Numbered from the stretch's first letter, positions 22,884 to 35,010 are shown. The stretch is 64,000 nucleotides of DNA from Pseudomonas triclosanedens (GCF_026686735.1 NZ_CP113432.1:3647001-3711000); one strand, 5' to 3'. Numbers and translations: made by a program. Notes: a model not told the origin generated them from the letters alone.

Positions 22884-22973
22884 TGGCGGAAGCGGTGAGA
22901 TTCGAACTCACGGAGCTGTTACACTCGACGGTTTTCAAGACCGTTGCCTTAAACCACTCGGCCACACTTCCGC
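22884..22973 (-). tRNA. tRNA-Ser (anticodon UGA), probable attB
   Basis: A 90-base type II tRNA on the minus strand: 5' GCGGAAGTG pairs with CACCGCTTCCGC and a CCA end is encoded. The anticodon stem-loop CGGTCTTGAAAACCG reads UGA, and a long variable arm (TCGAGTGTAACAGCTCCG) fits serine tRNAs. The T arm has GTTCGAATC. The 3' end faces the integrase, so the prophage attachment core is likely inside the tRNA 3' part. The tRNA is intact, as expected when the phage restores the 3' end. Confidence 0.95.
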
Positions 22974-23106
22974 GTCAGCGGGGCGCAATAGTACCGGATC
23001 GCAACACACTGTCAAACTCTGGTGATTCGAGAGCGTTTTGCCTCTGTTATGATGAACAGCACTACGGTCATGGACCCGTATCCCGCTTAAACAGGAGTGT
23101 CTCGAC

Positions 23107-23772
23107 ATGCAAGAACGGCAATATCTCGACTCCACAGCAGTGGAGCAGAAAGAGGTCAGCGGCGTCCTGCGCAACACCTACGGGCTGCTCGCACTGACCC
23201 TGGCATTCAGTGGCCTGGTGGCCTTCGCCTCGCAGCAGATGCGCCTGCCCTACCCAAGCATCTTCGTTGTGCTGCTGGGCTTCTACGGCCTATTCTTCCT
23301 CACCGTGAAGCTGCGCAACAGTGCCTGGGGCCTGGTCAGCACCTTTGCGCTCACCGGGTTCATGGGTTACACCCTCGGCCCGATCCTCAACCTGTATCTG
23401 GGCATGGCCAATGGCGCGAGCATCATTTCCTCCGCCTTCTTCATGACTGCCCTGGTGTTCTTCGGCCTGTCCGCCTATGTGCTGACCACCCGCAAGGACA
23501 TGAGCTTCCTGTCCGGCTTCATCACTGCCGGCTTCTTCGTCCTGTTGGGCGCCGTGCTGGTTTCGCTGTTCTTCCAGATCAGCGGCCTGCAACTGGCCAT
23601 CAGCGCCGGCTTCGTACTGTTCTCCTCCGCGATGATCCTGTTCCAGACCAGCGCGATCATCCACGGCGGCGAACGCAACTACATCATGGCGACCATCAGC
23701 CTGTATGTGTCGATCTACAACCTGTTCATCAGCCTGCTGCAGATTTTCGGCATCATGGGCAGCGACGACTGA
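23107..23772 (+). CDS. yccA: Bax inhibitor-1/YccA family membrane protein
   Basis: 221 residues with about seven membrane segments and no signal peptide. In E. coli YccA is a substrate and modulator of the membrane protease FtsH. Hydrophobic runs are easily seen (LLALTLAFSGLVAFA, FVVLLGFYGLFFLTV, LVSTFALTGFMGYTL, FFMTALVFFGLSAYV, FLSGFITAGFFVLLG and so on), and the conserved C-terminal acidic residues follow GIMGSDD. A GAGTG-type ribosome site precedes it, 134 bases downstream of the tRNA-Ser. It is followed by a strong terminator at 23794-23816. Confidence 0.92.
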   Translation: MQERQYLDSTAVEQKEVSGVLRNTYGLLALTLAFSGLVAFASQQMRLPYPSIFVVLLGFYGLFFLTVKLRNSAWGLVSTFALTGFMGYTLGPILNLYLGMANGASIISSAFFMTALVFFGLSAYVLTTRKDMSFLSGFITAGFFVLLGAVLVSLFFQISGLQLAISAGFVLFSSAMILFQTSAIIHGGERNYIMATISLYVSIYNLFISLLQIFGIMGSDD

Positions 23773-23793
23773 TCGTCACAGCATCGAGGAAAA

Positions 23794-23816
23794 AGCCCGT
23801 CTCGACGGGCTTTTTT
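23794..23816 (+). terminator. Terminator after yccA
   Basis: AGCCCGT pairs with ACGGGCT around CTCG, followed by six T residues (to 23816). Confidence 0.88.
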
Positions 23817-23887
23817 CATTTTCCGCGAAGCAAAACAGCTCATAGCGCCGTATCATCCTGCGAAAATCCGCCGCCAAGGCTCGCTCC

Positions 23888-24280
23888 ATGAAGTTCGTCA
23901 TTGCACTCTTTTCCCCGCCGCACTCACCGGCAGCCCGACGCGCGCTGCGCTTCGCCGAGGCGGCGTTGGCGGGTGGCCATGAAATCACCCGGCTGTTCTT
24001 CTATCAGGACGGCGTGTACAGCGCTTCTGCGAACACAGTGACAGCTCAGGACGAGCTAGACGTTGCAACCGCCTGGAGCCGCTTCGTGGCCGACAACCAA
24101 CTCGATGGAGTCGTCTGCATCGCCGCCGCCCTGCGCCGCGGAGTGCTGAATGCCGAAGAGGCGCAGCGCTACTCCCGTCCAGCCGCCAACCTGCAGGCCC
24201 GCTGGGATCTCTCCGGACTCGGCCAGCTTCACGAAGCCACCCAGTTGGCGGACCGCCTGGTCTGTTTTGGAGGCAACTGA
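23888..24280 (+). CDS. tusD: Sulfurtransferase TusD (2-thiouridine tRNA sulfur relay)
   Basis: 130 residues of the DsrE fold. Cys77 in GVVCIAAAL is the conserved persulfide-bearing cysteine that passes sulfur from TusA to TusE in the route to MnmA, which is in the same window at 45,598. It begins a tusD-tusC-tusB-tusE operon; its stop overlaps the tusC start by one base. Confidence 0.93.
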   Translation: MKFVIALFSPPHSPAARRALRFAEAALAGGHEITRLFFYQDGVYSASANTVTAQDELDVATAWSRFVADNQLDGVVCIAAALRRGVLNAEEAQRYSRPAANLQARWDLSGLGQLHEATQLADRLVCFGGN

Positions 24281-24639
24281 TGGCCCGGTCCCTGCTGATC
24301 ATCAGCCGCCACGCCCCCTGGGCCGGGCCCGCCGCCCGCGAGGCACTGGACATAGCCCTGGCCGGCGGCGCTTTCGACTTGCCAATCTCGATGCTCTTCC
24401 TCGACGACGGCGTCTTTCAGTTGGCTCCCGACCAGCGACCGCAAACACTCGAACAAAAGGACCTCCAAGCCAATCTGCAGGCTCTCCCGTTGTTCGGCGT
24501 GGACGCGCTCTATGTCAGCCAGCGCAGCCTTGGCGAGCGCGGCCTGGATGCTTCCGGCCTGACACTGCCTGTCCAGGCGCTTGACGCCGACGCACTGCGC
24601 GACCTGCTGGAAACCCACGACCAGGTGATCACGATCTGA
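24280..24639 (+). CDS. tusC: Sulfurtransferase complex subunit TusC
   Basis: 119 residues, DsrF-like, with SLLIISRHAPWAGPAAREAL at the start and LFLDDGVFQL in the middle. It forms the TusBCD hexamer and lacks a sulfur-carrying cysteine. The start overlaps the tusD stop and the stop overlaps the tusB start (TGATGG), so the three are translationally coupled. Confidence 0.92.
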   Translation: MARSLLIISRHAPWAGPAAREALDIALAGGAFDLPISMLFLDDGVFQLAPDQRPQTLEQKDLQANLQALPLFGVDALYVSQRSLGERGLDASGLTLPVQALDADALRDLLETHDQVITI

Positions 24640-24941
24640 TGGCTACTCTCCACCTGCTCTCGCACTCCCCCTTCCAAGACGGCCGGCTCGCCAGTTGCCT
24701 GCATCTGCTCGGCGCGAACGACGGCCTGTTGCTGACCGGCGACGCTGTCTATGCCCTGCGCGATGGCACCGCACCCTGCCAGGCACTGGAGCTAATGCCG
24801 ACCGCCAACGGCCTCTTCGCGCTACTCGAAGATCTGCAGGCGCGCGGCCTGGACGACGTTCCCGCACGCGTCATCGCTGTCGACTACCCCGGTTTCGTCG
24901 AGCTGTGCACCCGCTTCGACAAGGTCAACGCCTGGTTATGA
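24639..24941 (+). CDS. tusB: Sulfurtransferase complex subunit TusB
   Basis: 100 residues, DsrH-like: MATLHLLSHSPFQDGRLASC and LTGDAVYALRDG are family features. It completes the TusBCD complex. The ATG shares a base with the tusC stop. The stop overlaps the tusE start by four bases, ATGA, keeping the complex coupled. Confidence 0.92.
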   Translation: MATLHLLSHSPFQDGRLASCLHLLGANDGLLLTGDAVYALRDGTAPCQALELMPTANGLFALLEDLQARGLDDVPARVIAVDYPGFVELCTRFDKVNAWL

Positions 24942-25273
24942 GCACACTACTGGTCAACGGGCACCCTCTCGCCCTGGACAAGGATGGCTACCTGGCCGAT
25001 CTCCGCGACTGGAGCGATGCCGCCGCCGAGGCACTGGCGCAGAACGAAGGCATCCATCTGACGCCCGAGCACTGGGAAGTCCTGCTGCTGTTGAGGGAGT
25101 TCTATGGCGAGTTCCAGCTCTCCCCAGCCAATCGACCACTGATCAAGTACGTCGCACAGCGCCTGGGGCCGGAAAAAGGCAACAGTCTGCATCTCAACCT
25201 TCTATTCAAGGGCACCCCAGCCAAGCTCGCCGCCAAGCTTGCCGGCCTGCCTAAACCAACCAATTGCCTATGA
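24938..25273 (+). CDS. tusE: Sulfur carrier TusE (DsrC family)
   Basis: 111 residues from the ATG at 24938, overlapping tusB. The DsrC fold is indicated by LNLLFKGTPAKLAAKLAG near the end and the essential penultimate cysteine (NCL, Cys110), the persulfide acceptor from TusD that hands sulfur to MnmA. A longer frame starting at 24695 is a shadow and has been rejected. Confidence 0.92.
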   Translation: MSTLLVNGHPLALDKDGYLADLRDWSDAAAEALAQNEGIHLTPEHWEVLLLLREFYGEFQLSPANRPLIKYVAQRLGPEKGNSLHLNLLFKGTPAKLAAKLAGLPKPTNCL

Positions 25274-26268
25274 TCAACGCTGCCCTCGTCCTGCAGACGC
25301 CTGCCGAACACCCCTTCGCCCAGTTCGTCCGCATTCTTGGCAAAGGCAAGCGCGGCGCGCGCGGCCTGACCCGGGAGGAAGCCCGTGAGGCGCTGGGCAT
25401 GATTCTCGACGGCCAGGTCGAGGAGGCCCAACTGGGTGCCTTCCTGATGCTCCTGCGGCACAAGGAAGAAAGCGCAGAGGAACTGGCTGGCTTCACTGAG
25501 GCCGTACGCGAGCGCCTGCAGGCCCCGAAAATCGCCGTAGACCTGGATTGGCCCAGCTATGCCGGCAAGAAGCGCCACCTACCCTGGTATTTGCTGGCTG
25601 CCAAGTGCCTGGCCGGCAGCGGTACGCGCATCCTTCTGCACGGCGGCGGCGCCCATACCGCCGGACGCCTCTATAGCGAGCAACTGCTGGAACAGCTCGG
25701 CCTTCCGCTGTGCCGCGACTGGAGTGCGGTAAGCGTCGCGCTGGACGCCCAGGGCATCGCCTTCGCTCCACTGGTGGACTGGATGCCGCGCCTGCAGCGA
25801 ATGATCGACCTGCGCAACATCCTCGGCCTGCGCTCACCGATCCACTCCGCAGTGCGTCTGCTCAATCCGCTGGGCGCCACCTGCGTACTGCAAAGCATCT
25901 TCCACCCGGGCTACCAGGCAATACACCGCGAAGGAAGCCGCTTGCTTGGCGATTACGCCATCGTCATCAAGGGTGAAGGTGGCGAAATGGAAGTGAACCC
26001 TGACACCACCTCACACCTATACGGCTGTCGCGATGGAGTCGCCTGGGACGAGGAATGGCCTGCGCTGTCCGCGTTGCGCCACGTCAAGCCGGAAACGCTC
26101 GACCCCACGCAGCTGGTCGCCTTCTGGCGCGGCGAAGCGCAGGACGCCTACGGTGAGCTCGCGGTTCGAGCAACGATGGCCCTCGCCCTGCGAGCCACCG
26201 GCTTACCGAGAAACGAAGCGTTCGCAGAGGCCGAAAGACGCTGGCTCGACCGAGACAAATCGATTTAG
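25270..26268 (+). CDS. ybiB: YbiB/TrpD2-like glycosyltransferase family protein
   Basis: 332 residues from the ATG at 25270, overlapping the tusE stop (ATGA). It resembles anthranilate phosphoribosyltransferase: an N-terminal helical domain (residues about 10-75), then LLHGGGAHTAG at about 119-129 in the place of the phosphoribosyl pyrophosphate loop, and RNILGLRSPIHSAVRLLNPL near residue 180. YbiB of E. coli binds nucleic acid and is not a tryptophan enzyme. The role is not certain. It seems to be the last gene of the tus operon. Confidence 0.85.
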   Translation: MINAALVLQTPAEHPFAQFVRILGKGKRGARGLTREEAREALGMILDGQVEEAQLGAFLMLLRHKEESAEELAGFTEAVRERLQAPKIAVDLDWPSYAGKKRHLPWYLLAAKCLAGSGTRILLHGGGAHTAGRLYSEQLLEQLGLPLCRDWSAVSVALDAQGIAFAPLVDWMPRLQRMIDLRNILGLRSPIHSAVRLLNPLGATCVLQSIFHPGYQAIHREGSRLLGDYAIVIKGEGGEMEVNPDTTSHLYGCRDGVAWDEEWPALSALRHVKPETLDPTQLVAFWRGEAQDAYGELAVRATMALALRATGLPRNEAFAEAERRWLDRDKSI

Positions 26269-26355
26269 TCGATTTATTGCATCCCATTTTTGCGCCAACC
26301 AATCGATCAATACCCGATAGACTCATCCCATCTCCCCTATTTCTGGAGCAACGAG

Positions 26356-27357
26356 ATGGGACAGTTGATCGATGGGCGCTGGCATGACCAGTGGTACGAC
26401 ACCAGCAAGGACGGCCGCTTCCAGCGTGAAAGCGCCCAGCGGCGCAACTGGATCACCACGGACGGCCAACCCGGCCCCAGCGGCGAGGGTGGTTTTGCCG
26501 CAGAAGCCGGTCGCTACCACCTGTACGTTTCACTGGCGTGCCCGTGGGCTCATCGCACACTGATCTATCGCCAGCTCAAGGGCCTGGAATCATTGATCGA
26601 CGTGTCGGTCGTGAGTTGGCTGATGCTGGAGAACGGCTGGACCTTCGATCGCGCGCTGGGCTCCACCGGCGACAAGCTGGATGGCCTGGACTTCCTCCAC
26701 CAGCGCTACACCCGCGACGATCCGCACTATACAGGGCGCGTCACCGTACCGGTCTTGTGGGATAAACGTGAGCAGCGCATCGTCAGCAACGAGTCGGCGG
26801 AGATCATCCGCATGTTCAACTCGGCCTTCGACGGCATTACAGGCAACCGCTTCGACCTCTATCCGGAACCGCTGCACGGAGAAATCGACGCGCTGAACGA
26901 GCGAATCTACCCGGCGATCAACAACGGCGTGTACCGCGCAGGCTTCGCCACCAGCCAGAGCGCGTACGAAGAGGCATTCAACATCCTCTTCGCCGAACTC
27001 GACTGCATTGAGGAGCGGCTGGGTACGCAACGTTATCTGACGGGCGAATACCTTACCGAGGCCGACATCCGCTTGTTCACCACACTGATTCGTTTCGATG
27101 CCGTCTATCACGGACATTTCAAGTGCAATCTGCGGCGTCTGGCGGACTATCCCAACCTGTCTGGCTGGCTACGCGAGGTGTATCAGTGGGAGGGAGTCGC
27201 TGGCACGGTGAACTTCGAGCACATCAAGAAGCACTATTACGGCAGCCACCGTACCATCAACCCGACCGGCATCGTGCCGCTAGGGCCGCAGCAGGACTTC
27301 GGCGGGCCACACGGGCGCGAACACCTGCCAGGCAAGGGGATTGCACGCAAGCCTTGA
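26356..27357 (+). CDS. yqjG: Glutathionyl-hydroquinone reductase (YqjG/Xi-class GST)
   Basis: 333 residues from the ATG at 26356 (GGAG eight bases upstream). Cys62 in SLACPWAHRT is the catalytic residue of this class, which removes glutathione from glutathionyl-hydroquinones. The C-terminal all-helical GST domain starts near residue 170, ending YGSHRTINPTGIVPLGP. Length normal. It is preceded by an 88-base gap. Confidence 0.92.
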   Translation: MGQLIDGRWHDQWYDTSKDGRFQRESAQRRNWITTDGQPGPSGEGGFAAEAGRYHLYVSLACPWAHRTLIYRQLKGLESLIDVSVVSWLMLENGWTFDRALGSTGDKLDGLDFLHQRYTRDDPHYTGRVTVPVLWDKREQRIVSNESAEIIRMFNSAFDGITGNRFDLYPEPLHGEIDALNERIYPAINNGVYRAGFATSQSAYEEAFNILFAELDCIEERLGTQRYLTGEYLTEADIRLFTTLIRFDAVYHGHFKCNLRRLADYPNLSGWLREVYQWEGVAGTVNFEHIKKHYYGSHRTINPTGIVPLGPQQDFGGPHGREHLPGKGIARKP

Positions 27358-27391
27358 GCGGACGGGGGTTCGCTGCCGATGGTGCGTGTGA

Positions 27392-27739
27392 TCAGATCGG
27401 TTTGTCGATGCTGTCGTAGACTTTCTGCAACGCGTCGAGGCGTTCGTGGTAACGCTTCGTCAGACAGGCCTTGCTGGCGCCACAAGCTCGCCGCTGCTCC
27501 AGCCAAGCCAATTGCGAATCGCCCAGGTTTCCGCGCATCCCCATTGCGAACAGGCCGCGCAGCAGACGATAGGTCGTCGCCATCTGCACATCCAGCTCGG
27601 AAAGCTGGCGATCCGCGCAGATCGCCTTCTCGTCAGGCTGAAGTACCTTGGTGCAATCGAAACTGGCAGCCGCGGCGGGCAGTGCAGTGCAAACCGCCAC
27701 ACAGGCTGCGCTCAACGCCACGCGGCGGCATCCGATCAT
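27392..27739 (-). CDS. LprI/DUF1311-type periplasmic protein
   Basis: 115 residues with a signal peptide ([19 protein letters not shown], cleavage near residue 25). The mature part contains [20 protein letters not shown] and later [10 protein letters not shown], a spacing of cysteines seen in LprI-like lysozyme inhibitors. Function as an inhibitor is not shown here. The start overlaps the cysG stop (ATGA). Confidence 0.82.
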   Translation of the reverse strand: MIGCRRVALSAACVAVCTALPAAAASFDCTKVLQPDEKAICADRQLSELDVQMATTYRLLRGLFAMGMRGNLGDSQLAWLEQRRACGASKACLTKRYHERLDALQKVYDSIDKPI

Positions 27740-29121
27740 TGCCGGCCTTCGAACCAGGCGAGCTTGTCGCGCAATTGCACGACCTCACCCACGATTACCA
27801 GGGTCGGCGCATGTACTTCGTGCTCCGCAACGAGCCGAGGCAGGCTCGCCAGCGTGCCGGTGAACACCCGCTGATGCACAGTGGTACCCTGCTGGATCAG
27901 CGCAGCAGGCGTATCGGGCGCACGACCGTGTTGAACCAACTGCTCGCAGATCGTTGGCAGGCCAACCAGCCCCATGTAGAACACCAGCGTCTGGCCCGGC
28001 GCGACCAGGTCGTTCCAGGGCAGATCGGTGCTGCCATCCTTGAGGTGACCGGTCACGAAGCGCACCGACTGCGCGAAATCGCGATGGGTCAGCGGAATTC
28101 CCGCATAGGCTGCGCAGCCGCTGGCGGCGGTAATACCCGGCACGACCTGGAACGGGATGCCATTGGCCGCCAATTCGTCGATCTCTTCGCCACCCCTACC
28201 GAAGATGAAGGGATCGCCGCCCTTGAGGCGTAGCACGCGCTTGCCTTGCCGGGCCAGTTCCACCAGCTGGCGATTGATCTCGTCCTGGGGCACGGCGTGA
28301 TCGGCGCGGCGCTTGCCGACATAGAGACGGTCGGCATCGCGACGGCATAGCTCGAGAATGGCCGGCGCGACGAGACGGTCGTAGAGCACCACATCGGCCT
28401 GCTGCATCAGACGCAGGGCGCGGAAGGTGAGCAGATCCGGATCTCCCGGCCCCGCACCGACCAGATACACCTCGCCCCGCGGTTCGGGCTGCGGCGATTC
28501 CAGCTTGTGCGCCAGAAGCCGCTCCGCCTCGCCTGGCTGGCCGGCGAGCATGCGTTCGGCGACCGGCCCCTGGAACACCTCTTCCCAGAACTTGCGCCGC
28601 TGCTGCAAATTCGGGAGGCGTTGCTTGACTCGCTCACGAAAACGGCTGGCCAGGCCAGCCAATTGACCGTAGGTAGCGGGAATCCAGGTTTCCAGCCGGG
28701 ACCGCAACAGGCGTGCCAGCACCGGCGCATCGCCACCGCTGGAGACCGCCACCACCAGTGGCGAACGATCGACGATAGCCGGGAAGATCACGCTGCACAG
28801 TGCCGGCGCATCGACCACGTTGACCGGCACGCCGCGCGCGTGCGCGTCGCGGGACACCTGGGCATTGAGCGGCTCGTCATCCGTCGCAGCGATGACCAGC
28901 ACGCAATCCTGCAGATCACCCTGGGCATACGGGCGCAGGAGCAAATCGCCCTCGCCCTCTTCGACCAGCTCGCGCAACTCCGGATGCACTTCCGGAGCCA
29001 CAACGCGCAGCACTGCGCCGGCGTCGCTCAGCAGGCGCGCCTTGCGCAGCGCGACATCACCGCCGCCGACCAGCAGCGCGCGACGTCCGCGCAGGATGTG
29101 GAACAGCGGCAGGCAATCCAT
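27736..29121 (-). CDS. cysG: Siroheme synthase CysG (bifunctional)
   Basis: 461 residues from the ATG at 29121. The N-terminal half is the NAD-dependent precorrin-2 dehydrogenase/ferrochelatase with the [10 protein letters not shown] motif; the C-terminal half is uroporphyrinogen III methyltransferase with [18 protein letters not shown] (about 217-234) and the [16 protein letters not shown] segment. It makes siroheme for sulfite and nitrite reductases. It ends four bases into the LprI-like gene; serS ends two bases upstream, so it is in the serS operon. Confidence 0.95.
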   Translation of the reverse strand: MDCLPLFHILRGRRALLVGGGDVALRKARLLSDAGAVLRVVAPEVHPELRELVEEGEGDLLLRPYAQGDLQDCVLVIAATDDEPLNAQVSRDAHARGVPVNVVDAPALCSVIFPAIVDRSPLVVAVSSGGDAPVLARLLRSRLETWIPATYGQLAGLASRFRERVKQRLPNLQQRRKFWEEVFQGPVAERMLAGQPGEAERLLAHKLESPQPEPRGEVYLVGAGPGDPDLLTFRALRLMQQADVVLYDRLVAPAILELCRRDADRLYVGKRRADHAVPQDEINRQLVELARQGKRVLRLKGGDPFIFGRGGEEIDELAANGIPFQVVPGITAASGCAAYAGIPLTHRDFAQSVRFVTGHLKDGSTDLPWNDLVAPGQTLVFYMGLVGLPTICEQLVQHGRAPDTPAALIQQGTTVHQRVFTGTLASLPRLVAEHEVHAPTLVIVGEVVQLRDKLAWFEGRQ

Positions 29122-29122
29122 T

Positions 29123-30418
<1,296 letters not shown>

Positions 30419-30449
30419 CTAGGGTCGGGCGGCGCTCGCGTGCGTCGCT

Positions 30450-31775
30450 TCAGGATTTTCTACGTTTGCGGGGGCTGGCCTGGTCGAGATTCGCCAGATG
30501 ACGCAGCTTCTCGCCGATCTTCAACTCCAGCCCGCGCGGCACGGGTTGGTAATACTGACGCGGCTGCATGGGCTCGGGAAAGTAGTCCTCTCCAGCCGCG
30601 AAGGCATCCGGCTCATCGTGGGCATAACGATATTCGTCACCGTAGCCCAGATTCTTCATCAGCTTGGTCGGTGCGTTGCGCAAATGCAGCGGCACCTCCA
30701 GTGAACCGTTCTCCGCCACATCACGGCGCGCCATGTTGTAGGCGTTGTATACGGCATTGCTCTTCGGCGCACAGGCCAGGTAGACGATGGCCTGGGCCAC
30801 CGCCAGCTCCCCTTCGGGGCTACCCAGTCGCTCCTGGACATCCCATGCGTTCAGGCAAAGGGTCAGCGCGCGCGGGTCGGCATTGCCAATATCCTCGCTG
30901 GCCATTCTCACGACACGACGGGCGATGTACAGCGGGTCGCAGCCGCCATCGAGCATGCGCGCATACCAGTAGAGCGCGCCATCCGGGCTGGAGCCGCGCA
31001 CCGACTTATGCAGGGCACTGATCTGGTCGTAGAAGGCTTCACCACCCTTGTCGAAGCGCCGGCGCGAATCGCCCAGCAGATTCTGCAGCAGCTCCGGACT
31101 GATCTCACCGTTGTCCTCGGCAAGATCGGCGGCATTCTCCAGCAGATTGAGCAGACGCCGACCGTCGCCATCGGCAGCGGCCATCAGGATGTCGAAGCTC
31201 TCTTCGGGCAGGCTCAGGTTACGCTTGCCCAGCCCTTTCTCTTCGGTAAGCGCGCGCTGCACCAGCCGACGCAGCGCTGGCTCGTCCAGGCTTTTCAGCA
31301 CATAGACACGAGCCCGGGACAGCAGCGCGTTGTTCAGCTCGAAGGATGGGTTCTCGGTAGTCGCACCGATGAAGATCAGCGTGCCATCTTCGACATAGGG
31401 CAGGAAGGCATCCTGCTGACTCTTGTTGAAACGGTGTACTTCATCGACGAAGAGAATGGTGCGACGACCGTACTGCGCCGCATGCTGCTTGGCGACCTCC
31501 ACCGACTGGCGGATTTCCTTCACTCCGGAGAGCACCGCCGAGATGGTCTCGAAGTGCGCATCGGTGACCTGTGCCAGCAGGCGCGCCAAGGTAGTCTTGC
31601 CGACACCCGGCGGCCCCCAGAAGATCATCGAATGCAGCGCGCCCTGCTCCAGCGCCTCGCGCAGCGGCTTGCCACGGGCGAGCAGGTGCTCCTGGCCGAC
31701 GTACTCGTCCAGGCTGGTCGCGCGCAAACGCGCGGCCAGGGGCTGGGAAACGGGGGCGGAGCGGAACAGATCCAC
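30450..31775 (-). CDS. rarA: Replication-associated recombination protein RarA (MgsA)
   Basis: 441 residues from a GTG start at 31775 (AGGTAA before it); longer in-frame starts lie too far upstream. AAA+ ATPase: Walker [13 protein letters not shown], Walker [10 protein letters not shown], arginine-finger-containing C-terminal domain and tetramerisation domain. It acts at stalled forks and gaps with the single-strand binding protein. It precedes serS and is followed by lolA upstream, 37 bases away. Confidence 0.93.
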   Translation of the reverse strand: MDLFRSAPVSQPLAARLRATSLDEYVGQEHLLARGKPLREALEQGALHSMIFWGPPGVGKTTLARLLAQVTDAHFETISAVLSGVKEIRQSVEVAKQHAAQYGRRTILFVDEVHRFNKSQQDAFLPYVEDGTLIFIGATTENPSFELNNALLSRARVYVLKSLDEPALRRLVQRALTEEKGLGKRNLSLPEESFDILMAAADGDGRRLLNLLENAADLAEDNGEISPELLQNLLGDSRRRFDKGGEAFYDQISALHKSVRGSSPDGALYWYARMLDGGCDPLYIARRVVRMASEDIGNADPRALTLCLNAWDVQERLGSPEGELAVAQAIVYLACAPKSNAVYNAYNMARRDVAENGSLEVPLHLRNAPTKLMKNLGYGDEYRYAHDEPDAFAAGEDYFPEPMQPRQYYQPVPRGLELKIGEKLRHLANLDQASPRKRRKS

Positions 31776-31812
31776 GGTCTTACCTATCAATCGAGCAGGC
31801 GCCAGGCGCCGG

Positions 31813-32436
31813 TCATTCCTGGATGACGTCGACACCCTTGGGCACGTCGAAGACAAACTGCTTGGCGTCGATCGGCTCGTTCATCTTGACGTCGAGGAAC
31901 AGGATATTGGTGCGCTGGCCAACGCTGTCGATCAGCTGCATGTCGTTCACCACACCATTGCGGAAGGAAATCCGCAAGCTGTCGAACAGGGTGTCCCTGG
32001 CCTTGGGCTTGAGGATGAAGTCCACTACGTTTCCGCCGTCCTTCGCGGTGATATCGAAGCTCTGGCCGATCTTCGAGACATCGCCGGAGAGCAGCAGGGC
32101 CGGAGTCTGGGTCAGGCGCAGATCAAGCTTCTGAATGGTCACCTGTTCGAGGTCCGGGTCAAACAGCCAGATTTTCTCGCCGTTGGAGATAAGCAACTGC
32201 TCCTGCGGCGCATCGGTGTGCCAGCGGAACAGGCCCGGACGCTTCAGCGCGAGCTGGCCAGCGGTTTCCTGCAGCCGGGTGCCGCCGCCATCCAGGGTCA
32301 ACTGGGAAAAGCGCGCGGTCATGGTCTGGGCCTTGCTGAGCATACCGCTCAGACGCTGGGCGGCGGCATCGTCGGCGTGGGCCTGGACGCCAGCAAAGGC
32401 CAGCGCAGCAACGAACAACATGCGGATCAGACGCAT
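31813..32436 (-). CDS. lolA: Outer-membrane lipoprotein carrier LolA
   Basis: 207 residues from the ATG at 32436 (GAGGAT upstream). A cleavable signal peptide ([17 protein letters not shown]) is followed by the LolA fold, [26 protein letters not shown] and [16 protein letters not shown] being characteristic. It ferries lipoproteins from LolCDE to LolB in the periplasm. It lies 19 bases downstream of ftsK. Confidence 0.94.
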   Translation of the reverse strand: MRLIRMLFVAALAFAGVQAHADDAAAQRLSGMLSKAQTMTARFSQLTLDGGGTRLQETAGQLALKRPGLFRWHTDAPQEQLLISNGEKIWLFDPDLEQVTIQKLDLRLTQTPALLLSGDVSKIGQSFDITAKDGGNVVDFILKPKARDTLFDSLRISFRNGVVNDMQLIDSVGQRTNILFLDVKMNEPIDAKQFVFDVPKGVDVIQE

Positions 32437-32455
32437 GGATATCCTCGAAATCGAA

Positions 32456-34867
32456 TCAATCACGGATCGGGGCCGGCGCGATTACCTCGCGCGAGCCGTT
32501 GGTGTTCATCGGAGTGACCACACCGGCCATCTCCATCGCCTCGATCATCCGCGCGGCGCGGTTGTAGCCGATCTTCAACTTGCGCTGCACGGCGGAAATC
32601 GAAGCCCGGCGACTCTCTGTCACGAAACGCACGGCCTCGTCGTAAAGGGGATCGTCCTCGCTGCCCTCGCTACCTTCGCCACCACCGCCATCGAAGGAGC
32701 CACCGCCGCCCTCTTCGGCGCCAGCAAGGATGTCTTCGATGTAGTTCGGTGCGCCACGCAGCTTCCACGCCTCGACCACCCGGTGCACCTCATCATCGGA
32801 GACGAACGCGCCGTGAACGCGGATCGGCAGACCGGTGCCCGGCGGCAGGTAGAGCATGTCGCCGTGGCCCAGCAGTTGCTCGGCGCCCCCCTGATCGAGA
32901 ATAGTGCGCGAGTCGATCTTGCTGGACACCTGGAAGGCGATGCGGGTCGGAATGTTGGCCTTGATCAGGCCGGTAATCACATCGACCGACGGACGCTGGG
33001 TCGCCAGGATCAGGTGGATGCCTGCCGCACGCGCCTTCTGGGCGATACGAGCGATAAGCTCTTCCACCTTCTTGCCGACGATCATCATCATGTCGGCGAA
33101 TTCGTCGACCACAACTACGATGGTCGGCAGGGCCTGCAGCAGCGGCGCTTCGTCTTCCATGCTTTCGCGACGATACAGAGGATCGGTCAGCGGTGACCCC
33201 GCCTCCTCTGCGTCCTTCACCTTGCGATTGAAACCTGCGAGGTTGCGCACCCCCATCGCCGCCATCAGCTTGTAGCGACGCTCCATCTCCGCCACGCTCC
33301 AGCGCAGGGCGTTGGCGGCTTCCTTCATGTCGGTGACGACCGGGCACAACAGGTGCGGAATGCCTTCGTAGATCGACAATTCCAGCATCTTCGGGTCAAT
33401 CATGATCAGCCGCGCCTCTTCCGGCGTCGACTTGAACAGGATCGACAGCAACATGGCGTTCACGCCCACTGACTTACCGGAACCCGTAGTACCTGCAACC
33501 AGCAGGTGCGGCATCTTCGCCAGGTCTGTGATGACCGGATTGCCACCGATGTCGTGGCCCAGGGCCAGCGGCACCGTGGACTTGTGCTCGTCGTACTCCG
33601 GCGACATCAGCACTTCGGAGAAACGCACCATCTGCCGGTCTTCGTTGGGAATTTCGATGCCCACGGTGGTCTTGCCGGGGATTACTTCCACCACCCGCAC
33701 GCTGATCACCGCCAGCGAACGGGCCAGATCCTTGGCCAGGTTGGAAATTCGGCTGACCTTAACACCGGCGGCAGGCTGGATTTCGAAACGAGTGATCACA
33801 GGACCAGGATGCACGGACTCGACGACCACCTCGACGCCGAACTCCTTGAGCTTGATCTCCAGCAGGCGCGACAGCGCTTCCAGCGACTCGGGAGAGAAGC
33901 TCTGCTTCTTCTCGGCAGCCGGATCGAGCAGCGACAGTGGCGGCAATGTGCCTTCCACGGCGGTATCAACAAACAGCGGCGCCTGTTTTTCCTTCAGTAC
34001 GCGCTTGCTCGGCTCCGCTGGCTTGGCAGCCGGCGGCGGAACGTCGATCTTCGGTGCTGGACGCTTTTCACGCTCCTGCACACTCTTGACCAGCGCTTCC
34101 TCGCGCTCGATCAGGCGTTCCTTGACCTTGGCCTGCTCGCGGCGGTCGGCGACGATCGGCGCGGCGACTTCGGCAACGCGCTCATCCACCTCGCGCAACT
34201 GAGCGACCAGTTGCTTGTGCTCGCTGCGCGCGCTCCACCAGCGGTTGGCGGCGTTGTGAATCAACTCGAAGAGATCGAGGGTGATCTTGCCGGTAATGTC
34301 CATGACCTTGAACCAGGACAGGTCGGCGAAGACAGTAAGGCCGAACAGGAACAACGCCAGGAACAGCAGCGTACTGCCCTGCACGTTGAGGACATTGATG
34401 CCCAGCTGCCCCAGGCTTTCGCCAAGAGCGCCCCCCGCGGAAGCCGGCATGTGGCTGCCACTGGTATGGAAGTGGATATAAGCCAGCGCGGAGCCGGAGA
34501 GCACCAGGAACACCAGGCCGATCAGACGCCAGGAGAACAGCCAGCCGCTCCACTCCCAGGCCATGTGGCGCTTGCGGAACACCTGCCAGGTCTTGACTGC
34601 CAACAGCAGGGGGAACAGGTAAGCAAAGTAGCCCAGCACCATGAACAGGATGTCGGCGAACAGGGCACCAAGGCGACCGGCGGCATTCTGCACTTGCTCG
34701 ACATGACTGGAATGGCTCCAGCCCGGATCGGACGGATCATAGGTGAGCAGAGCCATCCACAGGTAGAGGCATAGCGCGCCAAGCGCGATCAGCGCCCCTT
34801 CCTTCAGGCGATAATGCAGTTGCTGACGCCAGGCGGCGGCATGACTTGCTGTGGTGGTGTCCTTCAA
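32456..34867 (-). CDS. ftsK: DNA translocase FtsK
   Basis: 803 residues from a TTG start at 34867 (AGGA nine bases upstream); a TTG at 34918 is another choice, since no ATG is found at the expected place. Four membrane helices in the first 200 residues, a linker, then the RecA-like motor: Walker [11 protein letters not shown], Walker [12 protein letters not shown], and the C-terminal winged-helix gamma domain ([20 protein letters not shown]) that reads KOPS sequences. It moves chromosome dimers to XerCD/dif during division. Precedes lolA and rarA in a likely operon. Confidence 0.93.
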   Translation of the reverse strand: MKDTTTASHAAAWRQQLHYRLKEGALIALGALCLYLWMALLTYDPSDPGWSHSSHVEQVQNAAGRLGALFADILFMVLGYFAYLFPLLLAVKTWQVFRKRHMAWEWSGWLFSWRLIGLVFLVLSGSALAYIHFHTSGSHMPASAGGALGESLGQLGINVLNVQGSTLLFLALFLFGLTVFADLSWFKVMDITGKITLDLFELIHNAANRWWSARSEHKQLVAQLREVDERVAEVAAPIVADRREQAKVKERLIEREEALVKSVQEREKRPAPKIDVPPPAAKPAEPSKRVLKEKQAPLFVDTAVEGTLPPLSLLDPAAEKKQSFSPESLEALSRLLEIKLKEFGVEVVVESVHPGPVITRFEIQPAAGVKVSRISNLAKDLARSLAVISVRVVEVIPGKTTVGIEIPNEDRQMVRFSEVLMSPEYDEHKSTVPLALGHDIGGNPVITDLAKMPHLLVAGTTGSGKSVGVNAMLLSILFKSTPEEARLIMIDPKMLELSIYEGIPHLLCPVVTDMKEAANALRWSVAEMERRYKLMAAMGVRNLAGFNRKVKDAEEAGSPLTDPLYRRESMEDEAPLLQALPTIVVVVDEFADMMMIVGKKVEELIARIAQKARAAGIHLILATQRPSVDVITGLIKANIPTRIAFQVSSKIDSRTILDQGGAEQLLGHGDMLYLPPGTGLPIRVHGAFVSDDEVHRVVEAWKLRGAPNYIEDILAGAEEGGGGSFDGGGGEGSEGSEDDPLYDEAVRFVTESRRASISAVQRKLKIGYNRAARMIEAMEMAGVVTPMNTNGSREVIAPAPIRD

Positions 34868-35010
34868 AACGCGTCTATTCCTGCGCTGTACGCGCGTCCG
34901 AGATTCGTTGAGCCTCAAAGCAGGCCTATTGTACGGCTTTAGGCGGCCGACGCCAGCGAGGCCGGAAGCCTCCGACAGTGCTTTTGCCGGCTTTCCGAGG
35001 TTCGGTGTAG

